64,000 nucleotides of DNA, taken from positions 113,731,798-113,795,797 of the forward strand of contig CM042012.1 of NCBI GenBank assembly GCA_023525715.1. The letters are read 5' to 3'. This stretch comes from Cichorium intybus (lineage: Eukaryota; Streptophyta; Magnoliopsida; Asterales; Asteraceae). A model generated the notes under the pieces. That model saw only the letters and a list, made by a program, of their open reading frames with translations. It was not told where the DNA came from and ran no database searches. Below are positions 1-14,331 of this stretch, piece by piece. A program made the position numbers and the translations under genes. Position 1 is the stretch's first letter, and each line of letters begins with the position of its first letter.

Positions 1-960
1 TCCTAGGTGGCGCCTGAGACGCTGGCCTGGGACGCCAGGCGTTTTTGGGACGTCTCGTCGTGGAACGCTGCTCATCATAAGTGTTGAAGAAATACACACA
101 GCGTCCTAGGGGCGTCTGGGACGCTGGTCTAGGATGCCGCCGCCTAGAATGCCCTAAATTGCCTTATTTAAGTCACTCTATTTAATGAAACTTTTTCCCA
201 TCAACCCAAGGCAGCCTCCTAACGATTTTCACAAGGTTTTTGTGCTTTTCCAAGGTCCAAAACATCCCCAAATCACATTCCAATAATCCTAAACTCAAAT
301 CAAACCTCTTTTACATCAAGATCAAGCCACAATTCCTGAAGTTGTGAAGATCCAGCCATGTTCAACATCTCTAGCACAGTGTTTGCATCAGTTCCAGTTA
401 TGAGTAGCTAAATCATCTCGTGATCACAACCGGGAGTAGGTTTTGAATTCCTTTTCAGTATTGTATTTAGATTTGAACCTTTTAGATTCATGAACACAGT
501 ATTTGGTTTGTTTGTTTTTTAATCATATGACTAGATTCCATTACTTGTTCTTAAACTGTTGATTGATTAAGTGTAAGAAAATTCTATTGTGATATTCCCC
601 ACCGTGCCAAATCATCCCCAGTGGTGTGTAGGATGGAGGGTGTGGATTTTACATAGTTTGATTCCAGATTTAGTCAGTAACAGTACGTGTATGTCTATGT
701 AATCTGAATGAACACAAAATTAGTAGAATCTAATATAATACATTGTTTAGGAATCAAAACTGAAACCGGGAGTGATCACCTCTTTTTATTATTGAATTAA
801 CCCTTGCAATATTTGTTTTCCTGAATTTGTTTACTTTTAAATCTGTTAGAACTAGTTGTTAACCATAAGTTCCTCGTGGATTCGACACTTACTTGCCCTA
901 GCTATTTAGTGCGTTTAAGGTTTATTTTTTTATTGCATCAACGATTGCGATCAGAGACCA
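1..960 (+). repeat. Ty3/Gypsy-like LTR fragment (tentative)
   Basis: No gene is visible. The first 160 bases are GC-rich with scattered copies of a GGGACGCTGG/CGCCAGGCGT-like motif. The last 120 bases (about 860-910) hold a GTGGATTCGACACTTACTT-type phrase, which I associate with the ends of plant Gypsy (Athila/Tat-like) LTRs. No matching second LTR or pol sequence is present, and the segment stops where the decayed Copia gag begins. The family assignment comes from this phrase alone. Confidence 0.4.
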
Positions 961-970
961 TGAAGGCAAA

Positions 971-2337
971 CTACAGATCCATCATCTTTTCTTCAGGCAT
1001 GTTGGCATCCTTACCATCTTCGATCTGTGCTAGATTAGCTCTTCCATCCTCAGTAAGATTTAGTGCCTGCATCTGATCTTCCCAAGAGAATTGCTGAGCC
1101 ACCATAGCTCTCTCATCGTTTTGAGGGGCTTCTCTGTTGTTTCCCGTTGAAACCAAGGTCCTCTCAGCATTGTTTTCAACCTTTGGCTTGGTGCACTCAC
1201 TAGCAAAGTGACCTGGCTCGTGACAGTTGTAACACCTCAGCTTGCTCTTGTTGAAACCTACATTCTTATCCATGTTCACTCCCTAGTTGGTTTTCCCAGT
1301 TCGTTGAGTGAACTTTTTTGCCCTGAACACCGCCATTGAGATTTTCCATGAGATATCTATTTCTTTAACATCTACCGGATGAATTTGATCAAGTTCTCCA
1401 ATCATAACTGGAGGAACTAATTCACCAGCCACAAAAGCATTATAACAATTCATGAAACTAGCTATTAGAGCCATGTTCTCTTTAGCTCGTTTGGCAAAAG
1501 CTGGAGTCTGCGAGGTTGATTTTGTGGCCGAACTCAAACTAGAAAAACTTGGAGATGCCATCGGTAAAATGGATGATGGTGGAGCATGATGTGTTGACAT
1601 AGCAGGGAATGCACTGTTTGTAGATACTCCTAAGTTGGCAGTCGAGTAAGAATTGACATGGTTGATTTCTCGCTGTTTGTCGTCCATGTCATAGGCCTTG
1701 ATGATTGCCATCACTTCAGCAAGAGATAGCTTACTCAGGTCCTTGGTCTTCTTGATCAATGATACATTCATGTCCCAGTTCCTGGGAAGAGAGATCAGCA
1801 GCTTCTTGTTTATCTAAGAATGAGATAACACGATTCCAGCAGTACTCATTTCAGTGTTGAGTGTAATGAATCATTCCAGTTGAACCTCAAGAGTCTCCCC
1901 GAGGACGTGATTGAACATGTTAAATTTTTGACGATGTAAATCCTGCCTGATCTGTTTCATGTCCTCATGTCCTCATTTTCTTCATAGACTTCAACCAAAG
2001 CTTCCCACAGAGCCTTTGCAGATTTGTATTCCCTGATGCCTTGAGCAATGTCTGGAGACAAAGCCATAGTGAGAGTAGCAAGTGCTTTCTCATCTTCCTC
2101 TACCTTGTCAAAATCTTCATCAGTATATTCTTCTATTGGCTTGTCGACCACAGTCTTTTCTTCATCATTTAAGGTGGTTGTAATTTTAACCGGACCTCTT
2201 AAAATGCTTCTCCACACCTTGATATCCTTCATTTTCACATATTTCTCAAAACGAAACTTCCACTCAGGGAAGGGAACCGTCAGCAGATAACAAACAGGGA
2301 ATTCGAGTGGTTGTCCCCATGATGGAATCCAAATCAT
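971..2337 (-). pseudogene. Decayed Copia gag with CCHC zinc knuckle
   Basis: Three open segments on the minus strand (2337-1957, 1771-1283, 1279-971) together resemble a Copia gag of the UBN2 type. The first has a tryptophan-containing core (KVWRSILRGP), an acidic stretch and ALWEALVEVYEE, typical of the gag helical region. The last has the nucleic-acid-binding knuckle CYNCHEPGHFASEC, with all four metal ligands (C-x2-C-x4-H-x4-C) intact. Frameshifts and stops between segments mean no full-length gag can be made. It lies directly downstream of its own primer site and LTR. Family assignment is firm; the lineage within Copia is not determined. Confidence 0.8.
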
Positions 2338-2865
2338 GATGCATTGTTGTGATTGGGATATTGTAGGAGTCCATTATTGACCAAAAAAATAAAGTTGACC
2401 GAAACCGTGATTGTCAACGCCCTTTGACCGAAAACTCAGACCGAAAAACCCTTGAGTGAAATCAACAAAGTTGACCGAAAAGTCTAAAAATTAGAATTTT
2501 GACCGAAAACTCTGATCGAAATCGGTGTTTGACCTAAATGTTGATCGAAAACTAGCCTGCACCGAGAACCCTGATGACTTGCCGCCGAGAAATCTTGTCT
2601 TGTCACCGAAATCGTTGTTGTGCCACCGAGAACACCCAACAACCTAGCCAAGATCGCCCAGATCACGCCAAAAACAAGGATTTTGTTCGAATTCGTAAAT
2701 CCCGAAGATCGGTACAGTAGATTTTTCGCCCAAAAACATCAAATTCACGAAGAACACAAACAGTGATTTTCACCAAACTAGACCAAAAACGCACCAAAAC
2801 TTCAACAATCGATTAAATTGCTCCGAAAATTGATTGATACCACACCTTGCTTATGTCGAAACAAA

Positions 2866-2879
2866 GGCTTTGATACCAA
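2866..2879 (-). other. Primer binding site (initiator Met tRNA)
   Basis: The minus strand reads TTGGTATCAAAGCC, a near match to the plant Copia primer site TGGTATCAGAGC, one base downstream of the LTR end. It fixes the orientation of the truncated element. Confidence 0.85.
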
Positions 2880-2880
2880 T

Positions 2881-3348
2881 TGTAAGTCCCAAATCCTGCG
2901 GATCTAACACGGTATCAATCCGATCACTCGATTAATGCGGAATCTTAATCAAGTAACGAAAATGAAAACAATTTAACAATAAGAATTAAGAACTTAATAG
3001 ATCTTCAATGCACTCAAATGATTAACGAATTGACTAGTACATAAGATCCATGAATCGTTTGCTATGAGTAAAATATTATCAATTTCTCTCAATCTCACCT
3101 ACTCTCCTACTCACGACTGAAAATAAACACTATATATACTTGACCTGATACAAAAGCCCATCTTAACATTAATTCCACCGAAATCTAGAGCCCACCGAAA
3201 TAAGTCCACCGAAATCACCAAGTGATTTCAGTCCAAGTCCACCGAGAACTCAGTGTTTTCGGTCCTAAACCAAAAACTCTTCTTTGTCTTCTAAAAGCAG
3301 ATTAAGCCTTCTAAAAGCAAAGCATAAACCACAAATTATGTCCCAACA
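2881..3348 (-). repeat. 5' LTR of the truncated Copia element
   Basis: On the minus strand the segment begins TGTTGGGACATAA and ends GGGACTTACA, giving TG...CA ends with short inverted ends (TGTTGGGAC versus TGTAAGTCCC) directly before the primer site. Length is 468 bp. No second copy is in the window. Confidence 0.75.
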
Positions 3349-4550
3349 TCAATTATCATTTACATCTAAACTTGGTTGCTTAGTTTTAATAAAAAAAATT
3401 GAAAATACAACGTTATAGATTGATGGATTGTATATAGTACAATGTCTTAATAAGAAAAAAGGAAATCGGGTGCTATTACATGAAAAAGTAGAAGGCTAGA
3501 GTATATAAAAAATGGAAGTGCATTGTTACTTATTGCATTTAGCCTAAAGATAACCATCAATATTTTCTTTGCACATGTGAAGCAGCCGGCCTACCTCTTC
3601 CACTATGGCTGAAATAATATCCTTAAACTCGACTGCCAACATTCAACAAGAAACCAAACATCAAATAACCAAACATACACCGTAAAGATATTTTTATTGT
3701 TTTTTTTTCATAATTTACTTAATCATAAAAAAGTTGCATCGACTTCTTGAAGATCTCCATATCCCTAATCGTAACAGACAACAAAATTAAAAATTGAAAA
3801 TGAAATACCATTAGCTTAAAATCCTTATTTCTCTTGAATAATTGAGGTTAATGTGGTAGATGGTGATACTCCTATTGAAGATCAATTACTCATGACATTG
3901 TGATACAGAGAGAAAGAGGAAGAAAGAGGGAGTGGGACACTATTTCCGAGTTTGATCGATTCCAAGGTTGACCAAATTGCCCCGATGACAGAGTTTGACC
4001 GAGCCTGGGTATGTTTGATCGATTTCATGAGAGCGTCTCGGTCAACAACCAACTTTGAGTGCTCAACTGAGCGAGTTGGATTTTACAACACTGGTTGGTA
4101 GTAATCAAGGCCATACTATTGTAATGCCAAAATAGTATATTGAACGTTCGTACACTTCCAAATATGCTTCAAATTGTTTAACCTTTTTAGCAATCGAAGA
4201 ATATGTTTATTTTGCCTAAACGCTCTTATAATATTTTGTTGTTCCATTCGTAGCAATTCATCTATATAAATCTTATAATTGAGGCCATTGAAATGATGTG
4301 GTTCAAGATAGCTCAAATACTAGCATCACATTCATTTGAAACTCCCACTACAACTCAAGAGCTTTAAAATTTATGTGTACTTACTACTTACAACTTAAGA
4401 GTTTTTAACTTATGGTTATTAATTAGAAATGACTTTTTATTTTCCTCATTTATACACATTGTAACTTATATTAATAGTATATAAGCAACTTTTGCTCATA
4501 AAAAGATACATGTCATTTGAAGAGATTTGTGATTTAAATATGAATGGTTG
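3349..4550. other. AT-rich intergenic DNA, no gene seen
   Basis: No exon, ORF or repeat border can be supported. A short stretch at 3950-4090 is less AT-rich and repeats TTGACC/GTTTGACCGA words, but it reads in no convincing frame. Confidence 0.5.
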
Positions 4551-4781
4551 AAAAAGTTAGTTTGCGGCATCAACGGTTATTGCAACATATCGTGTTTCTA
4601 AATCTAAAATGTATGTTGATTTCCGTATATTCTCTTTATATGATTTGTAAGTATTTAATAAGTTTGAAAAAGTTAGTTTCCAACATCGATCAATGATTAT
4701 TGCAACACGCATTGTTTATATACATAAAATGTATGTTGATTTCTGTATATTCTCTTTGTACAATTTGTAAGTGTTTAGGAA
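4551..4781. repeat. Tandem duplication, about 116-bp unit
   Basis: Two diverged copies start with AAAAAGTTAG at 4551 and 4667. They share TTATTGCAACA, AAAATGTATGTTGATTTC and GTATATTCTCTTT blocks in the same order. The sequence is AT-rich and non-coding. Confidence 0.8.
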
Positions 4782-5461
4782 GTTTTATAATACGAATGTT
4801 AAAATAGATGTTTTAGTATTTTTATGGTATTAAAATTATTTTAATGTTAGATAAATGTTATTATTATACACAATACAATAAGGTTTTTTTCATCTTCATA
4901 TGAAATTTTTTATTTTCAAGATTGAAATAATGATGGATTCTATTTCTTATTAGTTTGATAATCAATATGATGAAAGATGTATTATCTCTATTTCATCTCT
5001 CTTGATTCTTAATATGATTGAGTTAAATATTTAAGTTTTTGAAATATTGCAATGTATTGATTTATTTGAATGAAGAATAATGTTATTATCAATAGATTAT
5101 CTATTGACTTGATTTGCCAACATGTTGGTCAAATAATTATTAGCTTTGTTTGATCGTTCTTGAGTTATGAATTTATTTGTTTTCATTATGATCATTGTTA
5201 CATTTTTAACATTAATATTATATTTATTTCTTATAATGTTTTATTGATGTTTTTAGATTGAATGATATAGCATGGTTAAGATTGTTGAGCAAAAAAAAAC
5301 TACTAATTTAAAACATAGTATTAATATAATAGAAAAACTACTAATCTAAAACTTAAGAAAAATATAATAGAAAAATAATAAAACTTTATAAAATATGATA
5401 TAAATATAATTAGTTATTTTATGCACCGAATTCATTATAAAATGTTATCTAAAATAAATGA

Positions 5462-5610
5462 TCAAAATCATCTATCATCTATCATCGTTATCATTATCAT
5501 TACCATAACTATCATTATATCATTATCTTATCATTATCAGTATCATCATTATAAATCATATAATAGATGTATTTAAATGTATAAATCATATAATAGAGGT
5601 ATTTAAATGT
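5462..5610. repeat. TATCAT simple repeat and 30-bp duplication
   Basis: 5465-5550 is an imperfect (ATC)/(TATCAT) run. It is followed by two 30-bp copies at 5551-5580 and 5581-5610 that differ at one base (TAGATG versus TAGAGG). Confidence 0.8.
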
Positions 5611-7127
5611 ATATGGTTGGAGATATGAATCATACTTGCACTATATTCATTTGAAACTTACAAAACTCTTCAACTTTCCACTAATTAATTACAATCATTC
5701 AAGAGTTTTTGGCTTCCATAATAATAATATTAAGTAGTCTATTTAAGATGTTATAATTTATGGGTATCAAATGATGATAGTTGAATAGGTTTTAAGTTTT
5801 ATAAATTAATTAATTAAGCACTCCATGAAATGTTTTTAACTAAAATATATTATATTGATTATTTTTTTTTTGACTTTTAAGTAGTATATAGAAATAAAAG
5901 CATATGGTTTGATAAAAATAATTATCTCTTATATATTAATTTCAAAACTTTTATTTAATTAAATTAATTATATTTGATTAAATCGTTATCTTTCTTTATT
6001 TTTATATTTATCTTTAAAATCTTTATAATTATTATAATAAATATCTTACAATTCAACGTGGTTCAGGATATGTCATCTATCTTGAACCATGTTCTTTTGA
6101 AACTACTAAACTCTTCAACTTAGTCTAATTAATGGTTAGTAATTTATATTAGTTAATCATAAATAAAAACCTTTCAATTCTCAACTAATTAATTACTACA
6201 ACTTAAGAGTCTTTCTAACTTATGATATTTAATCGGTGATTATGGTTAATATAGATGTATATATAGTTTATTGAGATAAATTAATTTGCTTGGCTTAAAG
6301 AATGAGATGAAGGAAAATAAGACTTGAAACGTATTTATATATTTTGCTAACATCCCTTGAAATTTCGTGCTTTAGTTTCATTATTTACTAACTTATCTCA
6401 ATATTTTTTTTCTAGGTATTTATGTGTTCATCGGATGAAAAAGAGAAATATAGAGAACTTTTTTTTCCATGGTGTTATATGTATATCAAATTCATAAAAG
6501 TTCATACTACGATACTATTCAGTAGACAAAAGTGATTCTTTTTTCCTTAATTATCAATTAGAGTTAGTTATGTTTAAAGAGAGTCTTTAAGTTTGATTTT
6601 GTGAAATTATTTATAAGTCAAAGTATATTGTTAGTTTTTATAATAGATAGGGTAAACAATGAAATATAATGTTTCGAATGTAACTAAATAATAAAATCTG
6701 TAAAAGTTCTTATCCATTACCTTTAATGAAACTCATGAAGAAAAATTGGCATAATAATACAATTCTTTCTCAATGGTAACATTTGTAATATTATTACTAT
6801 GTTTATTTCTATTTTATTTTAGATGTTGAGCTAATTCATGTTATGACATTTTCTTATGTTTTAATTACACTATACATATATAATACAAAATTACTATTGT
6901 ATGTTTTATTGGTGTTGGTTAAATAAACATGTTGATAACACTATAATTATATTAAATATATGATTATGATATTGTGTTTGAGTTTTGTGATGAAAATTTT
7001 ATAATTGATACATGATATATATTGTAATGACATATTTATAATTAAACCTATGCATTTTCATTAGATCTTATGTTTTCAGATTCTTATATGATATGCCAAT
7101 ATCTTTTACCAAATATATTTTATTCTT
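5611..7127. other. AT-rich, probably interior of a Helitron-like element
   Basis: No coding sequence is visible. Short phrases of the kind AAACTCTTCAACTT and ACTAATTAATTAC recur near 4330, 5650, 6110 and 6180, so the stretch looks internally duplicated. It ends at the Helitron-like terminus, but a matching 5' TC end could not be fixed. Confidence 0.4.
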
Positions 7128-7152
7128 GCGCAACGCGCGGGGATACGCCTAG
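7128..7152 (+). mobile_element. Helitron-like 3' terminus
   Basis: GCGC-AAC-GCGC (7128-7138) forms a short GC hairpin in otherwise AT-rich DNA. It is followed 10 bases later by CTAG (7149-7152) and then T. A hairpin about 10 bases before CTRR with insertion before T is the usual Helitron 3' end. No Rep/helicase sequence is seen, so this would be a non-autonomous copy of unknown length extending to the left. Confidence 0.5.
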
Positions 7153-7867
7153 TTTGTAAATAAGAAAACGGTCAAAACATTGGAATCAAACGACTACACG
7201 CAAACCTTGGACGAACGTACTAAAATCAAACTCAATGGTGATGTCAATGACTCTTATATGTTGTTTGATAAATATTTTTCCTAAATTGTGTAAAATCGAT
7301 TCGATGTCAAAAAGAAACGGCTAAAAATCCTTTCCGTTACGGTTTTTTTCGCTTTTAGTTTTTTTTTTTTTTGTGCCACAAGATTGGTGGTCGGGTGTTA
7401 TTAGTTTTACAATTTTCTGTTTTTTATAACATGGATAAATATATTATTTGATTTAAGTAAAAATGTAAATTAGAAACAAATGTATGTATAAATAAATTCT
7501 TTTATACTAGAAACATGTAAATTATTGTAATATTCTATTTCAATCATTTTAAGATATTTCTTAGTTTTAAATGAACATAAATAAACGTAATATAATTGGT
7601 AAAAATATTTGCAGCAAATTGTTGTATAGTATAATTGTAAAAACGTCTTTAAATTGAATCCAAAGTTTGATACTTAACGTATTATATATGTGACATAATT
7701 TTTTAATATTTTATTTAATAAATACTTATATATTACTTATCAAAAAAAAAGAAAAAAGAAAAGAAACCAGTTCCATCCTTGTTGAAATAGATGACAAGCT
7801 ATTTGATTTATTAATTAATTTTGTGTCTATTGATTTGATGCATTGATATGGCAAATAAATGTTATAT
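7153..7867. other. AT-rich intergenic DNA
   Basis: No gene, repeat border or RNA is recognisable. It contains only poly-A/T runs. Confidence 0.5.
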
Positions 7868-7876
7868 TAAAATTTA

Positions 7877-8968
7877 GGCAAAATTACACTATAGCCCTAT
7901 AACGTTTTCGAAGTTGGTTTAAAAGGTCCCTAAGGTTTTTTTTCTGCTTTTGAGGGGCATAAACTACGTAATTACCTCTTCATTTGGTCCCTTTTACCTT
8001 GTGCTACCGGTTTCATCGAACTCAATTTGTAACTTGGCTAATTTGTGAGATGGCTTATCCTTTATTAGAGAGACACTTCTCTTTTTCCTTTCTGATCGAC
8101 TCATTGTATGCCTATGAAAACAGGTAAGATATCAAGACTAATTAAACCTTTAAAGAAAAAACCATGGATTTTCAATCACACACCGATGGGCTTGTATACT
8201 TAAAATTTTCAATGATATTTATGCTGTTTCTGAAAAGAAAAAACCATGGATTTTCTTGTACCTTGAATCTTAGGTAATACCTGCTTAAATGTCGCACAAT
8301 AGTAAAGAAGCGTAGTTGTTGCAAACGGTTTTGATTGCTGCAACAATGGCTGTGGACGACGTTAGTAATGAATGTGGAAATGGACTGCTATGAAGTTAGG
8401 GCTTAATTACGCCTAAAATAAGGATATGCGATTATGAGAGGAAATCTAAAATTTTGGCGGGCTAGCTAGATAGATGTTCCGGTTATCTCACCAATGATAC
8501 ATGTGGTTACCTCAATTAACCGTGTTCGTGATAAAAATCCAAGATGAAGTCTAGCTACATGCGTTTAATTTGCCGGCTTAATTTGCCGTCAACTGAAATA
8601 TCAAGATAAGATCTTTTAGTTTATTAAAGATAATACATCTTTATAATTGTTTTTGTAATATGTTGTAACAATTGAATTTCGTTAACCGTATAATAGTAAT
8701 TTAATGAAAGCATCAAAACTTAATTTCAATAAACTATTCCATTAAACGAGTATAATAATACTCAATTCTATTTAAGGGCATTATAATTTATTTAGATAAA
8801 CAAAGATCTTAGACTTGTGGTTAAAGGGATGAAACCGGTAACACAAGGTAAAAGGAACCAAATGAACAGGTCATTACGGAGTTTATGCTCCTCAAAAGCA
8901 GAAAAAAAACCTTAGGGACCTTTTAAACCAACTTCGGAAACGTTATAGGGCTACAGTGTAATTTTGCC
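7877..8968. mobile_element. Mutator-like element A (non-autonomous, 1092 bp)
   Basis: The ends 7877-8017 and 8828-8968 are inverted copies of about 141 bp with roughly ten mismatches; both start GGCAAAATTACACT. The 9-bp sequence TAAAATTTA directly flanks both sides (7868-7876 and 8969-8977). Long terminal inverted repeats with a 9-bp duplication are diagnostic of the Mutator superfamily. The 810-bp interior has no transposase. It could hold captured sequence (a less AT-rich piece lies near 8340-8400), but I recognise no gene in it. Confidence 0.9.
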
Positions 8969-9045
8969 TAAAATTTATGTCTATTCTAGCCATATAAAGG
9001 GGGTTATAAATAATTGCAAGTTGTTGTATACAACTGTTTTATATA

Positions 9046-10499
9046 GGGTAAAATACACAAAAGCCCTTACATTTGTCAGAAATGTTTAGATTTACCCTTT
9101 AATGTAATTTTTGTACAATAAAACCTAGGATTTGGATTAAATTGTGCATTAATGACATTTAACAGGTAAAACCTTGCTAGCCGGTTACCATTCCCCTTGA
9201 TAGCCGGTTACCATTCCCCTTATTAACAGCAACGTATACCCAAGTCAGACCTTGAAATCGATTGAAGCCATTGAAGCAGGTGAAATCAGCAAGGCGAGAT
9301 CATATCTTCTTCCCCATCCTCTCTTTTTCCCCACCCATAACTCCGATTAAAAATCCAGTGACCATCTAGTCGAATACCCAAAATCGGGGATTTCATGGGG
9401 TTCATCGGTACAGCCCTGTTCGATTTCAACAAGGTAATGACGATGGTGTTACCTCATATTCAATGGAGCAAACGATTTGGCTGAAATCGTCGACCACTAA
9501 GAGCAAACGATTTGGCTGAAATCGTTTTCTACATAACATCAAGCCAGGATGCTGATTTCAGGGACTGCCGACATCTTCTCCGAAGATAACCACAATTTCG
9601 ACATCATTAATAAGATTATCCGGCTCCGGTGAACATGAGGTAACACCATCGTCAGTTTTTAAATTGCATATGTGACTCGTTAGGTGAGGTGAATTGGTGA
9701 TATCACATGGAAGGTAGCGTTAAGCTGCGGTGGATGCGAGTGGTATGAGGACGAAAGGGTATAAACGAGTGAGGTGCAGGGGAAGCAAGGTTCGGCTGGA
9801 ATCGATTTCAGGTTTGAATCGATTTTAGGGTTTGATTTCAGGGTCTGATTCGATGTAGGTGTCAAAATGTCTGAACAAACTTCAAGATTGGCATATTGGG
9901 TAAATGGATGTCGATGTCTGGTTGTTCTAGACTTGTAAAAGGAACAAATGAATTCTCGTAATGGTAAAATAACGAAAAGCAAGCACAAGATTGTACCCAA
10001 AGCATTGCTGAAGGTAATTCTCATCGTCCTGAAGCATAGAAAAGTAATTCTCATCGTCCTGAACTTCTACATCATTGTCATCTATAAGTCCATCTGGAAT
10101 TCCATCCATAATTCGTCATCCCATCATCTAATTGCTTCGATTTGCATGAGTGTGGAATTGAAGCGTGGCCAATGAATCAATGTCACAGGTTTCCACCACC
10201 ACCTAGTTGAAACAATGTATGTAAACAGGTTTTTTTTTGTTTCTGGAAACATTTATGATTTTGATTTTAACTTTGATTTGTGGAATTCGATTGATTTGTG
10301 GAACTCGATTTGTGGAAATGTGAAAAATAAACTGGGAATGGATGATGATGAGTGTAGGGAAAGAGAGTAACCTGTTAACCTACTAAATGTGATAAATGAA
10401 CAAATTAACCCAAATGCTAGGCTTTAGTGAACAAAAATTACATTAAAGGGTAAACCCGAACATTTGTGACAAATGTAAGGGCTTTTATGACATTTATCC
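9046..10499. mobile_element. Mutator-like element B (non-autonomous, 1454 bp)
   Basis: The outer ~110 bp at each end are inverted copies (left GGGTAAAATACACAAAAGCC, right ending in GGCTTTTATGACATTTATCC). TTTTATATA flanks both sides (9037-9045 and 10500-10508), a perfect 9-bp target duplication. Inside, a CGGTTACCATTCCCC phrase is duplicated at 9180-9220, and a roughly 22-bp inverted pair (9434-9457 and 9636-9657) could fold a 200-bp hairpin. The less AT-rich interior (9200-10200) has no reading frame I recognise; it may be captured genomic sequence. Only 77 bp separate it from element A. Confidence 0.9.
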
Positions 10500-10508
10500 T
10501 TTTATATA

Positions 10509-11374
10509 TGCGAAACATAACTTTTACATTTTGTGAATAACATGTATAGTGAAGCTTTTATCAATTTATGAATATCTTGTTTAGGACCTGAATGCTACTG
10601 CAAAGGTTTGTAACAAAGTTTATAAAAATAAAAAAAAATACTAAAATTGAACATGCAAAAAAAGAAAGATACAAAATGAAAAAAAAAACATTACAAAAAC
10701 ATGCCTATAAATGAAAATGTAAAAGATCGCTGTAAAAATGATTTTATACAAAATTTATTTCGTAAAAGCAAATCCTTACAGTAAAATGTAATGAAAAAGA
10801 ATAAATGATTTATAAAAAAACAAAGTTGTGATTAAACCATTGACCACTTACGAGGAAATTAAGGGATGAGACGAAGATATTAGCCGGCCGGCTAATTGCG
10901 TTTTTGTTTGCTACGTGTCATAAACATATCTATAACATCATGTAAACTTAATCTAAGGCCATGGAGTATGGATGCAAGGATAGGTATGGGTAGTACCTTT
11001 TTCCGTTGGAGACACCATCTCATCCTGGGGGTCCCCTCATTTTTTCCCCGCAAAGGAAGTTTTCATAGTGCAAGGAAAATAAATGAATGCATATGACTTG
11101 TACAGTTTGCATCATTAATTATACCAAAAGTGAGGAGAAATGATATGTAACTACTTCGAGGAGTGAGTAGAAGAATGAGTGGTGCTGACTGTATGCTGAC
11201 GTGACAGAGAAAAAGTGAAAGGATGGAGAAGACCACACCGCATGACCTAAATATTGTAAATTGTATAATATATCAATAACAAATACGAATTACATATAAT
11301 ATTATAATGAAAAATAAAGTTTATGACCGAAAACATAACATGTGTAATATTCAGATTAAATAAATTTTACTTAA
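10509..11374. other. Intergenic, A-rich, no gene seen
   Basis: 10600-10830 is rich in oligo-A and the rest is mixed. A 66-codon frame at 10896-11096 shows no family resemblance and is not called. Confidence 0.5.
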
Positions 11375-11499
11375 TCAATGGGGGAGATAGACAAAAGGGA
11401 CAAGGAAAGAAAAAGTAAGCTTACAAATGATCTTTAAGGTTATGGGGTGTGGGGACAAGGAAAGAAAAATAAAGTTTCTGAACGAAAATATAACATCTT

Positions 11500-11625
11500 G
11501 ATCCGTAAAGAACATATCTCTGCTCAAACAGAAGCGACATTTGAAATCTTTGTCATTATACACGCAATTTTCAGCAAAGTAATCTTGAATTAAACGATTG
11601 TGCCCTTTTTTGTGGTCTCTATTTT
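11500..11625 (-). pseudogene. PIF/Harbinger-like transposase-derived fragment
   Basis: The minus strand encodes HNRLIQDYFAENCVYNDKDF followed by KCRFCLSRDMFF. This resembles the conserved N-terminal block of plant HARBI1/ALP1-like nucleases (H-x-RL-x2-DYF...Y-x4-FRRRFRMR...FL). About 40 residues are recognisable. The usual arginine-rich FRRRFRM has decayed to FKCRFCL, and no DDE catalytic region follows. It lies immediately beside a MuDR-like relic on the same strand. I regard it as a short dead fragment; the resemblance is recognised by eye. Confidence 0.55.
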
Positions 11626-11714
11626 TTGTCAGTATTCTACTTTGCTTGACCGAGCTTTCCCCTTTTTCGCGATCTCTCACTAACCCCATTTTCAACTTCA
11701 TCACAATTTCCTCT

Positions 11715-13478
<1,764 letters not shown>

Positions 13479-14331
13479 AGGTTTAAACCGAAATCAAATT
13501 AGCATTTTTTTAAAAGCCGAAAACCGAACCGAATATACATATTCGGTCTCGGTTCAGTTCGGTTTCGGTTCTGATTGGTTTTTCCAATCCATACGTTCAT
13601 CTGTAAATGTGCAACAATATTTCAATCATACAATTTAATCAAAACACTTGAATAGAATAGAGATATTTTTTTGAAGAACATAACTTCGATAGTAAAAGGT
13701 GTGATTTTTTATATATTACGCAATTTTTATAATAAATATTTTTAGTTATTTGTATGATCATAAACTTATAACGCTGTATTTTTATAATCGCATTAATATT
13801 ATATTTTTAGTCTTATCTTTAAGTCTGTTTAAACTTATTTTGAAATATTTTATTATATAACTTAAATATTAATAGTTATATTATAACTTACGTTTATTCG
13901 ATTGGTAGCCATTTTATATTAGAACCGCATGATATATGAAATAATTAATAATATTTTATTATATAATGAAAATATTATTAGTTATATATATTAACTTATG
14001 GTTGTTCAATTGGTAACATACAACATAATATTAATTGTTTAGATCAAAGAGTCATTGTCGACTATCTAGGGTAAGAGATATACACTCATTGTATCAGGTG
14101 AATTTCGTAATGTCTTTACAAACAGAGATATATTTTTTATATATATTGTGTTCGTATACCTATTTTCTCATTGAATTATACTTGTCACGTTTACTGTTTT
14201 TCGATATTTTATCATGCTTGTTGCTTTATATATACACACGAGTTGTTGGGTATATGTACAAATGGGAAAGGGAACGTAACAACGTTCACTAATAAATAAA
14301 ATTTGGTACGATTAGTACACGAGAGGCATCA
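13479..14331. other. AT-rich DNA with an AACCGAA inverted repeat
   Basis: At 13515-13570, GAACCGAATA and its inverse around TATTCGGT/AACCGAAC could fold into a hairpin. The rest is AT-rich without a gene. Confidence 0.45.

Larger units (their letters stand above)
961..3348 (-). mobile_element. Truncated Copia element (LTR, primer site, leader, gag)
   Basis: Read on the minus strand this is the 5' part of a Copia retrotransposon: LTR 3348-2881, initiator-Met tRNA primer site 2879-2866, leader 2865-2338, then a decayed gag ending near 971. Protease, integrase, reverse transcriptase and the second LTR are missing. The element is cut off at about 960, where unrelated Gypsy-like sequence starts. 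The leader and LTR carry many degenerate GACCGAAA/CACCGAAA words, probably an old short tandem array. Confidence 0.75.

Noticed and set aside
9680..10175. Frames of 60-124 codons inside Mutator-like element B
   Set aside because: Overlapping open frames on both strands with no family resemblance; a short duplicated phrase (CAGGACGAT...AATTAC) explains part of the pattern.
11375..11704. A complete 109-codon gene
   Set aside because: Only about 40 residues resemble a family, key residues are changed, and it borders another relic; treated as a fragment.
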